Source: Cercis canadensis
Taxonomy: Eukaryota; Streptophyta; Magnoliopsida; Fabales; Fabaceae
Length of the DNA stretch: 64,000 nucleotides
Direction of reading: 5' to 3'
NCBI GenBank assembly: GCA_003255065.1
Contig: QAOA01000289.1
Location: 1,411,805-1,475,804, forward strand
Of the stretch, positions 10,715 to 20,575 are shown piece after piece (the first letter of the stretch is position 1; each line of letters opens with the position of its first letter). The notes below the pieces were generated by a model. That model did not search any database, was not told the DNA's origin, and saw only the letters and a list, made by a program, of their open reading frames with translations. Position numbers and translations under genes: made by a program.

Positions 10715-12338
10715 GAACCGACAACCAGAGATATGGAGAGATGGAGTGTAGCTAAATTCAAAGGTTAAGAAAATAAACAAGAAACAAGGCATTATCGTAT
10801 AGCTTCTCATTGTTATAAATTAATAAAACAGGAGAAGGAATCATATTGCTTTTTACAGACTATCTCACACTTACTTTCCATGAAGACCCAATGAGAGGCC
10901 AGCAAGAACAACATAGGTGCCAAATGCCATAAATGGAATGTACAGGTCTGGAGCATTTATGTCATAAATTGCAGGTTTATATGAAAGTCTACCCCCTACT
11001 GGTTCAGTTATCCTTGTCCAATGACCCTGAACAAAAATATGCATAAGGAAGAGAAAGGTTAGACAGGAGGCCAAGAGAAGATAAGAATAAAGTAAGTAAA
11101 AAAGGGTAGGCGGGGTTTGCAGAAATGAAAAAGGAATAGCAAGGTTACTGCTTACCCTATGCAGGAATGGAAACAGAACAACCTTCAACTTGTTCCTCAC
11201 ATAATGGTCATTGACTTGAAAATAGTATTGTGGATCAGAGAAATACCTACTTATCTGTTATCAACGTAAAATGTCAACCTAACAAGTCATGAGAACCTTA
11301 AACCCATAAATTCAGAAGCTAGTTATAAGCAAGGCTGCAATTCACAGTCCAATATGATTCACATATAATTTTCAACCGCATTAGCTCATACCACAAAATT
11401 TGCTTCACATATAATTATTAAGGTAAAGGAATATATTTATTAGGATTTGAACACAATTTTACAGGAAACAAAAATTCTGTGAAATATGAAGAACTCCAGC
11501 TATTGCCAAACTGTTTACCGGAATATTATTTACAAATAAACAGAAAATTGTGTTACAGATGATCACCAACTTCCCCAATTCCCAGGAAGAGCCCTCTCTA
11601 AAAAACAGAAAACAGCGAGAAAGAGCCAAAAAAAGGTTTGAACTTCATACAACAGTTAACAAGTTGACAAAATAGCAAATCCAGTCATCTTATTTAGCAT
11701 GGATCGACATGAAGAATAGTATGAAAATGCTTGCATGCCACTTACATTGCTTTGGACATACTCGGAGCTTGATCCTAAAATTTTGCCTCCATATGCACCC
11801 AAACCACCTCGAATTAGTCCTGAACCAGCTACATGAAATGCATTCCCAAAAGGGTTATTTTGAGAGTTTACNACACAATTTTACAGGAAACAAAAATTCT
11901 GTGAAATATGAAGAACTCCAGGTATTGCCAAACTGTTTACCGGAATATTATTTACAAATAAACAGAAAATTGTGTTACAGATGATCACCAACTTCCCCAA
12001 TTCTCAGGAAGAGCCCTCTCTAAAAAACAGAAAACAGCGAGAAAGAGCCAAAAAAAGGTTTGAACTTCATACAACAGTTAACAAGTTGACAAAAGAGCAA
12101 ATCCAGTCATCTTATTTAGCATGGATCGACATGAAGAATAGTATGAAAATGCTTGCATGCCACTTACATTGCTTTGGACATACTCGGAGCTTGATCCTAA
12201 AATTTTGCCTCCATATGCACCCAAACCACCTCGAATTAGTCCTGAACCAGCTACATGAAATGCATTCCCAAAAGGGTTATTTTGAGAGTTTACTGCTGGT
12301 CCAGGTACTGCAGGTTGGGTTCCCACGGTGTTATACAT
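9361..12338 (-). CDS. YIF1: YIF1-type (HRF1 family) Golgi/ER membrane protein
   Basis: Coding exons in transcript order: 12338-12168, 11254-11156, 11026-10875, 9748-9361 (810 nt, 269 aa), all phases consistent. The N-terminus [16 protein letters not shown] leads into [20 protein letters not shown] and SSSEYVQSN. Then come [16 protein letters not shown] and [25 protein letters not shown], and several membrane segments ([54 protein letters not shown], the final [17 protein letters not shown]). Family role: partner of YIP1 in Rab-GTPase-linked ER-to-Golgi vesicle traffic. An upstream in-frame ATG (12350-12348, adding MATE) exists, but a CAG acceptor falls between the two, so a 5'UTR intron may end there; I chose the MYN start. 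A partial second copy of exon 1 (within 11451-11871) is an assembly duplicate. Confidence 0.92.
10540..10717. repeat. Simple repeats in YIF1 intron: poly-A/(GAA)n and (TC)n(AC)n
   Basis: 10540-10610 is a long A tract, preceded by an N at 10539, running into GAA repeats. 10680-10715 is C6, then (TC)n, then (AC)n. These lie in the large intron of the YIF1 gene and probably caused the assembly break. Confidence 0.85.
11451..12293. repeat. 421-bp direct duplication across N 11872 (allelic contig overlap)
   Basis: 11451-11871 and 11873-12293 match along their whole length with about three single-base differences (for example CCAGCTATT/CCAGGTATT and AAAATAGC/AAAAGAGC). The left copy contains a truncated version of YIF1 coding exon 1. 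As at 5753, the join is one N, which points to unmerged haplotype contigs rather than a true exon duplication. Confidence 0.85.
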
Positions 12339-12350
12339 TTCTGTTGCCAT

Positions 12351-13468
12351 CACAAATGGAGGATATGCAGTCAGAAACACTCTTAATACAGGGAAACCAA
12401 CATAGGTGAAAAGCTAGTTCAAATAGCAAACATATCCCCATATTTCTCTTACGAGTTATGACTTGTCCCAACCTATGAGTTCTCTTTACAACCAATATGA
12501 CAGAGGTAATCCATGTATATAAAACTGACAGTGATATAAAATAGTTCACCACTCTGATGCTTGAATCCCTAGGTTTTTAGACCCAAATATCAATGATCAA
12601 AAACAACTTTGTTTTTTTGTTTGGAAAAAGTAATAATTTTCGAACATTGTTATTGTTTTCATTTCCTAATTCCAAACCCTATTAGTGATTCCTATCTTCA
12701 CTTACTTCCTCTCTGAAAAGGTGTTTGATTTTTGGAAACCTAAAGCTGCTCCCATTAAATGAAAAAATTACTGCATCTTGAGTTTGGTTTTGGATTTTCA
12801 TTGGAAAATTTGGCAACCACCTCCAAGACACGCAGGTGGGATAATTCTGTCAAATTTCCTCCAGGGCTTCAGTTAAGGCTAGAACAAAAGCATTCCTGTC
12901 AGTTAACTCACAATTATTCCAAATGTCTATCCAAAGAAGATCAGAGTATTATGATATATGAGAAAACCATAATAAAAAATAGGTGGGGATCTAAATTGAA
13001 TCCATTGCCACATTCCTCAAGATCTGAAATTTATTTTTGGGAAAGACCAGAAATTAAAATCCGATTTAAAAGACTCAATGGATTTCCATAATCCTAATCC
13101 CCCATGAAAATCTCAAGCCCGTGGTCCATTAAATCCTCCATTTCAGATGTTTGTGGCAGATCGCAGAGATGAGGAGCGAAAGAGAACAAGCGGGACAAGA
13201 AAATAGTAAAGAAAGAGGCACAGAGATTAGAGAGACGGAGAGCGGTCACCTCAGTCCAATGTGTTGTTGTTAGTCGGAGAAGATGGAGCACAGAACTGGT
13301 TCGCAACGTCGGTAAACGGACTACATTCTCGAAAAGCATTTTAGAATTTAGAGGGAGTTTACGCGGTATTCTTTGACGGCGCGTGTAACGCTGGAAAGGA
13401 ACAAGTCGTTTAATGTTTAAGGAGAAAAAAACACATTAATTGATGAAAGGGAAGTTACACAATTCAAT
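12351..13468. other. YIF1 5' region with probable 5'UTR exon
   Basis: Upstream of the YIF1 start codon. On the minus strand, a plausible 5'UTR exon lies between about 13340 and 13250, ending at GACTGAG|GTGACC, with an intron running to the acceptor just before the start codon. The rest shows no coding exon. The left MULE (13469) begins right after the probable promoter. Confidence 0.4.
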
Positions 13469-13701
13469 GGCAAATTGAGTTAAATAGTCTAGTAAATTAT
13501 TTACACAAACCAAGTAATTTTTAAATTATTTATATAAAATAATATTTTTAAATATTTTATTAATTTTTTAACTAAAATAAAACACGTTTTATCTCATATA
13601 AAACATATATAAACTGAACATGTTTTAAAGTATTTTATCCTAAAAATATATCTATTATTAAGAAAACGAGACACAAGAGTGAACACGCTTTAAAATTATA
13701 G

Positions 13702-14564
13702 AAACATATTTTTGCTCGAAAACATGTTTAACATGTTTTTGTTCAAAAGCATATCCCTCAAAACCAGTTGAATAAGATTTTGAAAACAAATTTCAAAAAA
13801 AGCTATTCCCTGTATTTTCTGCTTAACAATTAAGTTACCAAGCAAAATAAAAGTTCCAATAAATAACCATTGACTCAATTTTCCTTTTAATGATTCCTTC
13901 ACTATGAATTTATTTCTCAAAATACAAAAGCAAAAGCACCGGAAAGCAATCCTTCTTCTGAAAAATGACCCAGAAAAGAAAATTTAAAGTGTAGAATCAG
14001 GCTCAATGTTTTAAAAACCGGACCGGACCGGGCGGTCCGACCGGTCCAACCGGTGCCCGTTTGGAAATCCGGTCCGGTTCATACCCCTAAACCGTTGTAG
14101 CGGTTAAACCGCCTAAAACCGGAGAGAACCGCCAAAACCGGTGTGAATCGGTGAACCGGTCCGGTTTTAGAAAACCGGACGGCTTGCAAAATTGCTATTG
14201 GGTGAATTCGATCCCCTCCCATTTTCTTCAAATGTGGCATTCTTTACCACCAGGACATATCAATTCTTNTAAAAACATATTTTTGCTCAAAAACATGTTT
14301 GTTCAAAAGCATGTCCCTCAAAACCAGTTGAATAAGATTTTGAAAACAAATTTCAGAAAAAAGCTATTCCCTGTATTTTCTGCTTAACAATTAAGTTACC
14401 AAGCAAAATAAAAGTTCCAATAAATAACCATTGACCCAATTTTCCTTTTAATGATTCCTTCACTATGAATTTATTTCTCAAAATACAAAAGCAAAAGCAC
14501 CGTAAAGCAATCCTTCTTCAGAAAAATGACCCAGAAAAGAAAATTTAAAGTGTAGAATCAGGCT
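13702..14564. repeat. Roughly 300-bp direct duplication across N 14269 (two alleles)
   Basis: 13702-14003 and 14273-14564 are near-identical (ACATATTTTTGCTC ... GTAGAATCAGGCT), with an 11-bp indel near the start and several SNPs. After GGCT the first copy enters the GC-rich hAT-like insertion, while the second continues straight into AACTATTGGCATGG. They therefore read as filled and empty alleles of one locus. Confidence 0.8.
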
Positions 14565-14591
14565 AACTATTGGCATGGAGAGGNAACATTG
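14004..14591. mobile_element. hAT-like MITE, CCGG-rich, heterozygous (interrupted by Ns)
   Basis: The left end CAATGTTTTAAAAACCGG starts at 14004 directly after ATCAGGCT (13996-14003). The right end AACATTG is at 14585-14591, directly followed by ATCAGGCT (14592-14599). The TIR (CAATGTT/AACATTG) and the 8-bp target duplication are those of hAT elements. The interior, up to the N at 14269, is unusually GC-rich for this region, with repeated CCGGTCCGG-like motifs. The rest of the interior is missing in the gap. 14270-14583 is not part of the element but the empty-site allele, in which ATCAGGCT (14557-14564) occurs once and runs into the same flank. Confidence 0.8.
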
Positions 14592-14876
14592 ATCAGGCTA
14601 ACTATTGGCATGGAGAGGCCAACCTTTTGTGACCAAAGAGACTTTGCAGGCAGCCAGCGACTAACACGTCAATCAGTTGACGGGCCAATGTGTCAGGCCT
14701 AAATTTATTTCAATTTATACCTATAGTTAAGCGAGCAATACAAAGAGCTGCTTGCTTTGCTCTTTTTTTTTCTTCGTATTGAGGTAAATTCATAGTTGGG
14801 AAGCTTTGGATTTGAGGGACACGCTTTTAAAAAAAATAATACGCTTTTAAATAAAAGCGTGTTTCTTTAATTTTAA

Positions 14877-14998
14877 AGTGTGTTTATTCTTACATTTTTT
14901 TTTAATAGTGAATATATTTTTGAGATAAAATATTTTAAANAGTGTGTTTATTTTTACATTTTTTTTTAATAGTGAATACATTTTTGAGATAAAATGTA
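14877..14998. repeat. Short direct duplication across N 14940
   Basis: 14877-14934 and 14941-14998 are the same AT-rich stretch (AGTGTGTTTATT, ATAGTGAATA, TTTTTGAGATAAAAT) with two substitutions. This is another allelic overlap at a contig join, inside the right TIR of MULE element A. Confidence 0.75.
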
Positions 14999-15117
14999 TT
15001 TTATTCTGATTGAAAAATTAATAAAATACTTAAAAATATATATTTTATGTAAATAGTTTAAAATTGTTCTATTTGTATAAATAATTTATAAAAATATATT
15101 ATTTAAGTCAATTTACC

Positions 15118-15536
15118 GAATTCAATATGTTAAGGGCTAAAGGCTATGACAAACTAATAAAAAATGAATTTTATATATTGCTTTTTTTTCTTGTGCTGAT
15201 TGAAATAATATATGGTATTTTTCTTTTATCAAAATGAGAATTTTAAACTCCAAGCTATAGTATAGGGATTCCAAAGAGTTTATTTCAAAGATAGTTGGAT
15301 CGATGAAGAAAGAATTGAACATATGTTGATAACAATAGAGTTAGAAGCTGTCTCCCCTCAACCAAACCATAAACACAAATTTTAGATTCAAGGTTATAAT
15401 TATACTATTTTGGAGAAGATATATCAATAATTGAACATTAAGTATTTCACAGAAAAAATTTTATGTTCAAATTATATTGATCTTAAAAAAGATGAAATTA
15501 TGAGAGGCAACAACAGGTTAAAAAGGGGCCAAGCGA
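15118..15536. other. Spacer between the two MULEs
   Basis: About 420 bp of AT-rich sequence holding the target duplication of element A on its left edge and that of element B (15528-15536) on its right edge. Nothing else recognised. Confidence 0.5.
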
Positions 15537-16119
15537 GGCAAATGTACTAAAATGGTGCATTTAGGAAAAATATTTACGAAAATAGGGTACTGTTGAAACT
15601 AATTACCGAAAATGGGCAGCTTTCAATATTTTTATAATTTTGGAATTAGAGTTGAACACACTTTAGGGAGATAAAGCGTGTCCACCATGCAGTCAAACTT
15701 TAGGAAGGGGAAGAGAACACGCTTTAGGCTTAAAGCGTGTTCCATTGGAACATGCTTTATCTCTTTGTAAAGCGTGTTCAACTCCCTATTTGTTCTCCAC
15801 CTTTCTTTTTTCACGCTTTCAATTTCATTTCTTCCTTCCCCCACCACCATGCCCATTCATTTCCTCTAAAGTGTGAGCTATATTTGTTTGTGGTTTCATC
15901 TATTTATTTGTCCCCTTTTACGGTTATTTTGACTTTATGATGACTGAAAACCAATCTAATTGAAACAATTGAGTAAGTATAATATTTCTACAGATATATG
16001 AAACAATTGAGTAAGTATAATTTATTTTGATTTATGAAAAGTCTTTTAATTTGTCTCTACTTTACTTATTTATTAAAATTATTGTTATTAATTTTTATCA
16101 AATAATATAATTATTTCAG

Positions 16120-16826
16120 ATGGAGCGATTGGTCTACTCGATGACAGATTGATGCCTTATATTAAGAGGGCGGGTTTTGGAGGAACTGCATATGTGACCC
16201 CTCTAAAGTTAGATAGAGATTTTCTATCTGCTTTAGTTAAGCGATGAAGGCCAAAAACACACACTTTTCACATGACTGGTAGATAGTGTACAGTGACTCT
16301 AGAGAATGTGGAGATGTTGTTGGGGTTTCCCGTTGATGGGAACTTAATTAGTGGTTGTAGTCAGTATTTATGGATGGAGCTGACAACAGAGTTGTTGGGT
16401 GTGACGCCAGATAAGGATGCCCTAGTTGGTGGTAGGTTGAGGATGACTTGGTTGAAGAACACATTTGTTGTATTGTCAACTGATGCCACCTATATGGAGA
16501 TATAGTATTATGCAAGAGCACATATATTGCGCATGATTGGTGAATGGTTGATGTCTGATGCTACAGGCAATTACGTGCATCTAATGTACCTAAAACTTCT
16601 AGAGGACTGGGATGCTGCGGGTCCCTTGAGCTGGGGAGCTGCTATTCTGGCGAACCTGTATAGGAGTCTCTGTAACATCACAATTGGTCGCACACTGGAG
16701 TTTGGTGGCTCCTCATTTTTGTTGGAGGTTTGGGCTTACGAGAGATTTTCTACTTTATCGCTAACACCTCCACGACATTGTAGACGAGTGGCGGGCCTAC
16801 TTGCATGCAGGTTAATATACATGTAA
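16120..16826 (+). pseudogene. Plant mobile domain (PMD, MAIN-like) pseudogene
   Basis: Following an intron-like TTATTTCAG acceptor, one continuous reading frame gives LLDDRLMPYIKRAGFGG, FLSALVKR, RPKTHTFHM, VTLENVEMLLGFPVDG, ELLGVTPDKDALVGGRLRMT, YARAHILRMIGEWLMSD, GNYVHLMYLKLLEDWDAAG, SWGAAILANLYRSLC and SFLLEVWAYERF. These are the conserved blocks of the aminotransferase-like plant mobile domain found in MAIN/MAIL proteins and in transposons. The frame is broken by three in-frame stops at 16245-16247 (TGA, where family members have Trp), 16284-16286 (TAG) and 16503-16505 (TAG, where Gln is usual), with no frameshift. It sits inside MULE element B. The terminal GLLACRLIYM probably reads past a lost donor. 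Confidence 0.85.
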
Positions 16827-16859
16827 CTGTTATTTTTTTGTATAAATAAAGTTTATTTT

Positions 16860-17439
16860 CCCGCTCATCACCGGGTGAATTGCTGCGACTCCTATTTTCT
16901 CGTTCATCTTCACGCTGGCTACATCCAGCTTCATATACTGTCATACCCGCACCGTGAACATATGAACTTAGCCACGGGTCACTAGTTTCATGCACATGAC
17001 CACCATCTCGCATATGCGTTTGACTAGAAGTAGTTAAACCATATTGAAATTCATGTAAACTGGTTTCTGATTCATAACAAGGCTCGGCTCCTATCCTCAC
17101 TAGACTATAAGGAGGATAGGAAAAAGGAAATGAACTTGGTCTAATTTCAACAGTTTCAAGTTGACATCCATTTCCAACAACATTCATAGTCATGATGTTT
17201 ACATATATCTCAATTGGATCCAAATTAGGATGTTTGACATTACTTTCAAACATCATCTCAACATATTCATCAGATCCCAATTTAAATGCAATATAAAACA
17301 ATGGATTAACTAAAACTGTGAATTTATACATTATTTTTTCAACTATTTGATTTGCTTCAAGTGTCATCTTAGTGTGAATATGAAATTTCAAACTATCAAA
17401 TCCATATGTATTCTTTAAGTTCAACTCATAGATTGACAC
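16860..17439 (-). pseudogene. MULE transposase-like N-terminal fragment
   Basis: An open stretch reading VSIYELNLKNTYGFDSLKFH, IVEKIMYKFTVLVNP, FYIAFKLGSDEYVEMMFES and LDPIEIYVNI resembles the N-terminal PB1-like/DUF region that precedes the zinc-finger and transposase domains in plant Mutator-like proteins. This assignment is from family memory and is moderately confident. A Ser/Arg-rich linker follows (REDERENRSRSNSPGDERENK), after which the frame runs antisense into the PMD remnant, so the catalytic part has been deleted. No in-frame ATG precedes it: going upstream a TAA is met. I treat it as a 5'- and 3'-truncated remnant. Confidence 0.55.
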
Positions 17440-18749
17440 TCTGTCACACTTACACCTTGGGAGCCATTATATATCCGACTATTATGATGTATTAATATAT
17501 GCATATTATTCCTAACATATATTATTTACAACCACAATTAATATATAAAAATAATCACATATTTATAGTAATTAATTTTTTATCAATGCTCATATAAAAT
17601 TATCGTTATCAAGCACAAACTATATATTAATAACACATTTATTTTTAATAATACTCTCAATACTCATATAAAATTATCACTTTCAATCACAAACTAAATA
17701 TTAATAACACATTTATTTTTAATAATACTCTAACATTACTTATATAATACATAATCTAATACAAAATTATAAAACTACAATATTATAAAATGCTTATCAT
17801 ACAGAATCTAATACAAAATTATATAAAAAAAAAACCTTCAGAACCTCAAATAGACAAATCAGAGTTGCACAACACCTTCAACTTCCGCAGCAACCTCTCA
17901 TAAATATGAAGTTTTGCCCACAATTTGTATATGAAAATTCGTTTAAGAGACTGGTATTTATAGAGTCGTTCACACTTTATCAGTGTTCATTCACACTTTT
18001 CCATACACAAAAGCGTTAATCGTTACAAAACACTCTATCTAAAGAGGACACGCTTTAGGGGAGTTGGAACACGTTTTAGGAATAAAATATGTTTCAAAGA
18101 AACACGCTTTATCCCTAAAGCGTGTTCCAAAACGTTTCACTGATGGCCTTTTCACGTTTCATTTGGACACGCTTTATCTTCAAAACTCTCTAAAGCGTGT
18201 TCTTTTATTACACACTTTATCTCTTTAAAGCGTGTTCAACTCTAATTCAAGAAATATTAAAATATTGAAAACTACCCCTTTCAGATAAATACTTTCAACA
18301 GAATTCTATTTTTGTAAATTCTTTACAAAATTGTACTATTTCAGTACATTTGCCGCCAAGTGAGGCACTAGCCCCAGGTTTAATTTTTTTTTGTGTAAGT
18401 TGTAAAATAGTTAACCGTGTACTTAAGGTGCCTAAAAAAAAAAAATCTTTAATTCTGAAAAGTTACTCAACATTCACGAATTAATTAGTGTTTGTTAGTA
18501 TTAAATTTCTCTGAAGTAATGGTCCCACACTCATTGGTATTACAAAAAAAATTGTGGCACAACCGTGACAGTAGCAACAGCAAACAAGTTAAAACAAAAA
18601 CTTTTTAAAATTCTTTATTTTATTGAAAAGTAAACGAAGAGTCCTTGTCTTTTAGAATTTTAGTCTTTTACTCAATAAAAAACACAAAGCAAAAGGGGAA
18701 GGAGAAGGATTCTAACTTCTGAGAATGATTCGCAACTCGCAAGCAGCAA

Positions 18750-19369
18750 CAGACGGAGCTAGCAGCCATTATTGTTTGATTTGTGTGCTTCTCTACTTGC
18801 AGCTAGTGACAAATCTTTTGGTAACTAACTTTTTTTTTTTCCCTTTTTTCATCTTCTTTCAATTTACACTATTTTAGTTTTTTTATTCGTTATTCCTTAT
18901 TTCATATTTTAATTTGTTAGGGATTATAAGAAAGTTAATTGTACATAAGAAAACTAATTGAAGTAGAACTTATTTATAATGTCTAATAATTTATTTTACT
19001 TTTGTGTATTAGTTGTTGTTAAATGTATTAATTTTACTGTCATACATGATAATATAGGAGAAGAAAATTTCTAAGAATGGGAAAACCATCTACTAATGAT
19101 GGCTATTTTAAGAGAAAATCTATTCAACCTTATGAAGTTGATNTGATCATTATTCTCCTATATTAATTACTCAGTTATATTGAGAGAATAATTGTTTAAA
19201 ACATTTGATACATAATTTATTATTGATGAATTTTATGATATAAAAGAACGTTGTTCTTAACTTGAATAAATGTATGTATTTAATCTTTGAATCAAAAATT
19301 TTTATTTATTATTATAAGAATTTTATTTTGTTTTTGGTCCCCATTAAGTTCTTTCTAGATCCATCACTG
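18750..19369 (+). mobile_element. hAT (TTF-type) element remnant
   Basis: Near 19079, after GAAAATTTCTAAGA, an ATG opens MGKPSTNDGYFKRKSIQPYE, which resembles the start of plant TTF-type zinc-finger hAT proteins (xxIDSFFKRK). The frame is cut by the N at 19143. Downstream, 19336-19369 reads GGTCCCCATTAAGTTC ... CTAGATCCATCACTG, resembling the right end of such elements. A possible matching left end is CAGACGGAGCTAG at 18750. No 8-bp target duplication was found, so the limits are uncertain. Confidence 0.4.
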
Positions 19370-20575
19370 GTGAGAGGAGATCCCTTTTATTTTATAATCT
19401 CCATTAAACCTAAAAAAGAAAAAGAACTCAAATTATACTCTTAAGTTGCCCAAAAAGAAAATTAAAAAAAATCATATATATCCATTGCTCATGTCTCACA
19501 AAAGTGTTTCTCAAAGTGTCTTCTATCATCACGGTGAGAAAATATCACTTCCACTATATTTCTACATGATTACAAAAGTGGCTCTATTAAATTCTAACTA
19601 AAAAATTTAAAGTGACCATGTCTTAAAGAAAGTTTCTAACTAAAAAATTTGAAGTGCCCATGTCTCAAAAGATTTTTTATTTTTTTTTTGTCATTAAATA
19701 GACAGGTAAATTTTCTAATTATACGAGGATGAGAACTCAAATTTAGATCTTAACCTTTCTGAGAAAGACTCCATGTTTCTTAGTTTAAGATCAAAACCCA
19801 ATTGTAAACATAATAAACTTGGGGAATTTGCAACTATCCGAACATTATTAGGAAAAACTTTAAATAAGCCATTTTTGTTCTCTAGTTTCCAGGAAGGGTA
19901 GTAAGTATGAAAATAAAAAATAAATACCCCACTCCACCTTTTTTGGATCTCATCAATTTCTTGTCTAGTTGACATATTAGGAATACAATTTGAAAAATGT
20001 TTGAAAGAATGGTATGAAGTAGAAACCGTACAAAAAAAAATAACTAAATTTAATTTTAGTTTAAACAAGTCTAATTCAAAAGAGTGACACAAAATAGTAG
20101 TGGTGAAAGCAAGTCTAATTTGAATGTGACACAAATCAGTAGTGGTGAAAAATGTAAGAACATTACTCAATAGTTTTGATCCATAGAGCAGCTTTCACGG
20201 ACCCAAAAAGTCTCTTACATGTCTTTATATGATTGGGATGACAACTGGAGATGGTTACATGAGAAGCAACACCATATCCCTTCTTCAATTTTATTATAAG
20301 GGTTGTTCGAACATTCATTTGGAAACTACTGTAGTTGTACGAGTAACCATTCAACACAAATTTAACATTAACTGAAAGATATAATAATGGGTGAGAAGAT
20401 CCAGCATTAAATCACATAATAAACCATACAGGTTTATAATTTGAGTACAATGTCTTAATCTCTCCTCCCAACTTCCTATATTAGTATATATATGCTAATT
20501 TACGCAAAATTACATGCTCCGTGCTGTTAAAACTCAATCTTATTTTAATGCTGCTTAGCTAGCCAGGTTTAGACC
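19370..20575. other. Intergenic, 3' of enolase
   Basis: AT-rich sequence without recognised exons. 19578-19660 has a short direct repeat (TTCTAACTAAAAAATTT...AAGTG(A/C)CCATGTCT). 20066-20153 holds two copies of a roughly 43-bp unit (AAGTCTAATT ... GTAGTGGTGAAA). The last part, up to 20575, is the enolase 3'UTR on the minus strand. Confidence 0.5.

Larger units (their letters stand above)
13469..15117. mobile_element. Non-autonomous MULE with long TIRs (element A)
   Basis: The left end GGCAAATTGAGTTAAATAG (13469 on) and the reverse complement of the right end, GGTAAATTGACTTAAATAA (15117 downward), start long inverted repeats. These continue for roughly 200 bp through TTTTATTAATTTTT, AATAAAACACGTTTTATCTC and related sequence. 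Flanks 13460-13468 (CAATTCAAT) and 15118-15126 (GAATTCAAT) agree at eight of nine bases, as expected for a Mutator-type 9-bp target duplication. No transposase is visible inside. The interior is complicated by three N joins (14269, 14584, 14940) and a nested hAT-like MITE. The terminus and the GCGTGTT-type inner motifs resemble those of the neighbouring element B. Confidence 0.75.
15537..18354. mobile_element. MULE carrying a PMD pseudogene (element B)
   Basis: Left terminus GGCAAATGTACTAAAATGG (15537 on); the reverse complement of the right terminus is GGCAAATGTACTGAAATAG (18354 downward). Inverted similarity continues for about 150 bp and includes TTTCAATATTTT and GAATTAGAGTTGAACAC. The 9-bp flanks are GCCAAGCGA (15528-15536) and GCCAAGTGA (18355-18363), one transition apart, a classical Mutator-type target duplication. 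Inside, two gene remnants converge: a plant-mobile-domain gene on + (16120-16826) and a MULE-transposase-like N-terminus on - (17439-16860). Both ends are rich in short palindromes built from CACGCTTTA/TAAAGCGTG. No DDE catalytic domain is present, so the element is non-autonomous. Confidence 0.85.

Noticed and set aside
14934..15003. Tandem repeat at 14877-14998 as a genuine minisatellite
   Set aside because: The two copies meet at an N and fit the allelic contig-overlap pattern seen at other Ns.
15537..18354. LTR retrotransposon interpretation of the paired terminal repeats
   Set aside because: The termini are inverted, not direct, lack TG...CA ends, and the target duplication is 9 bp, not 5.
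19715..20170. 151-codon open frame on -
   Set aside because: No recognisable domain, low-complexity and within AT-rich spacer with a small tandem repeat; likely chance.
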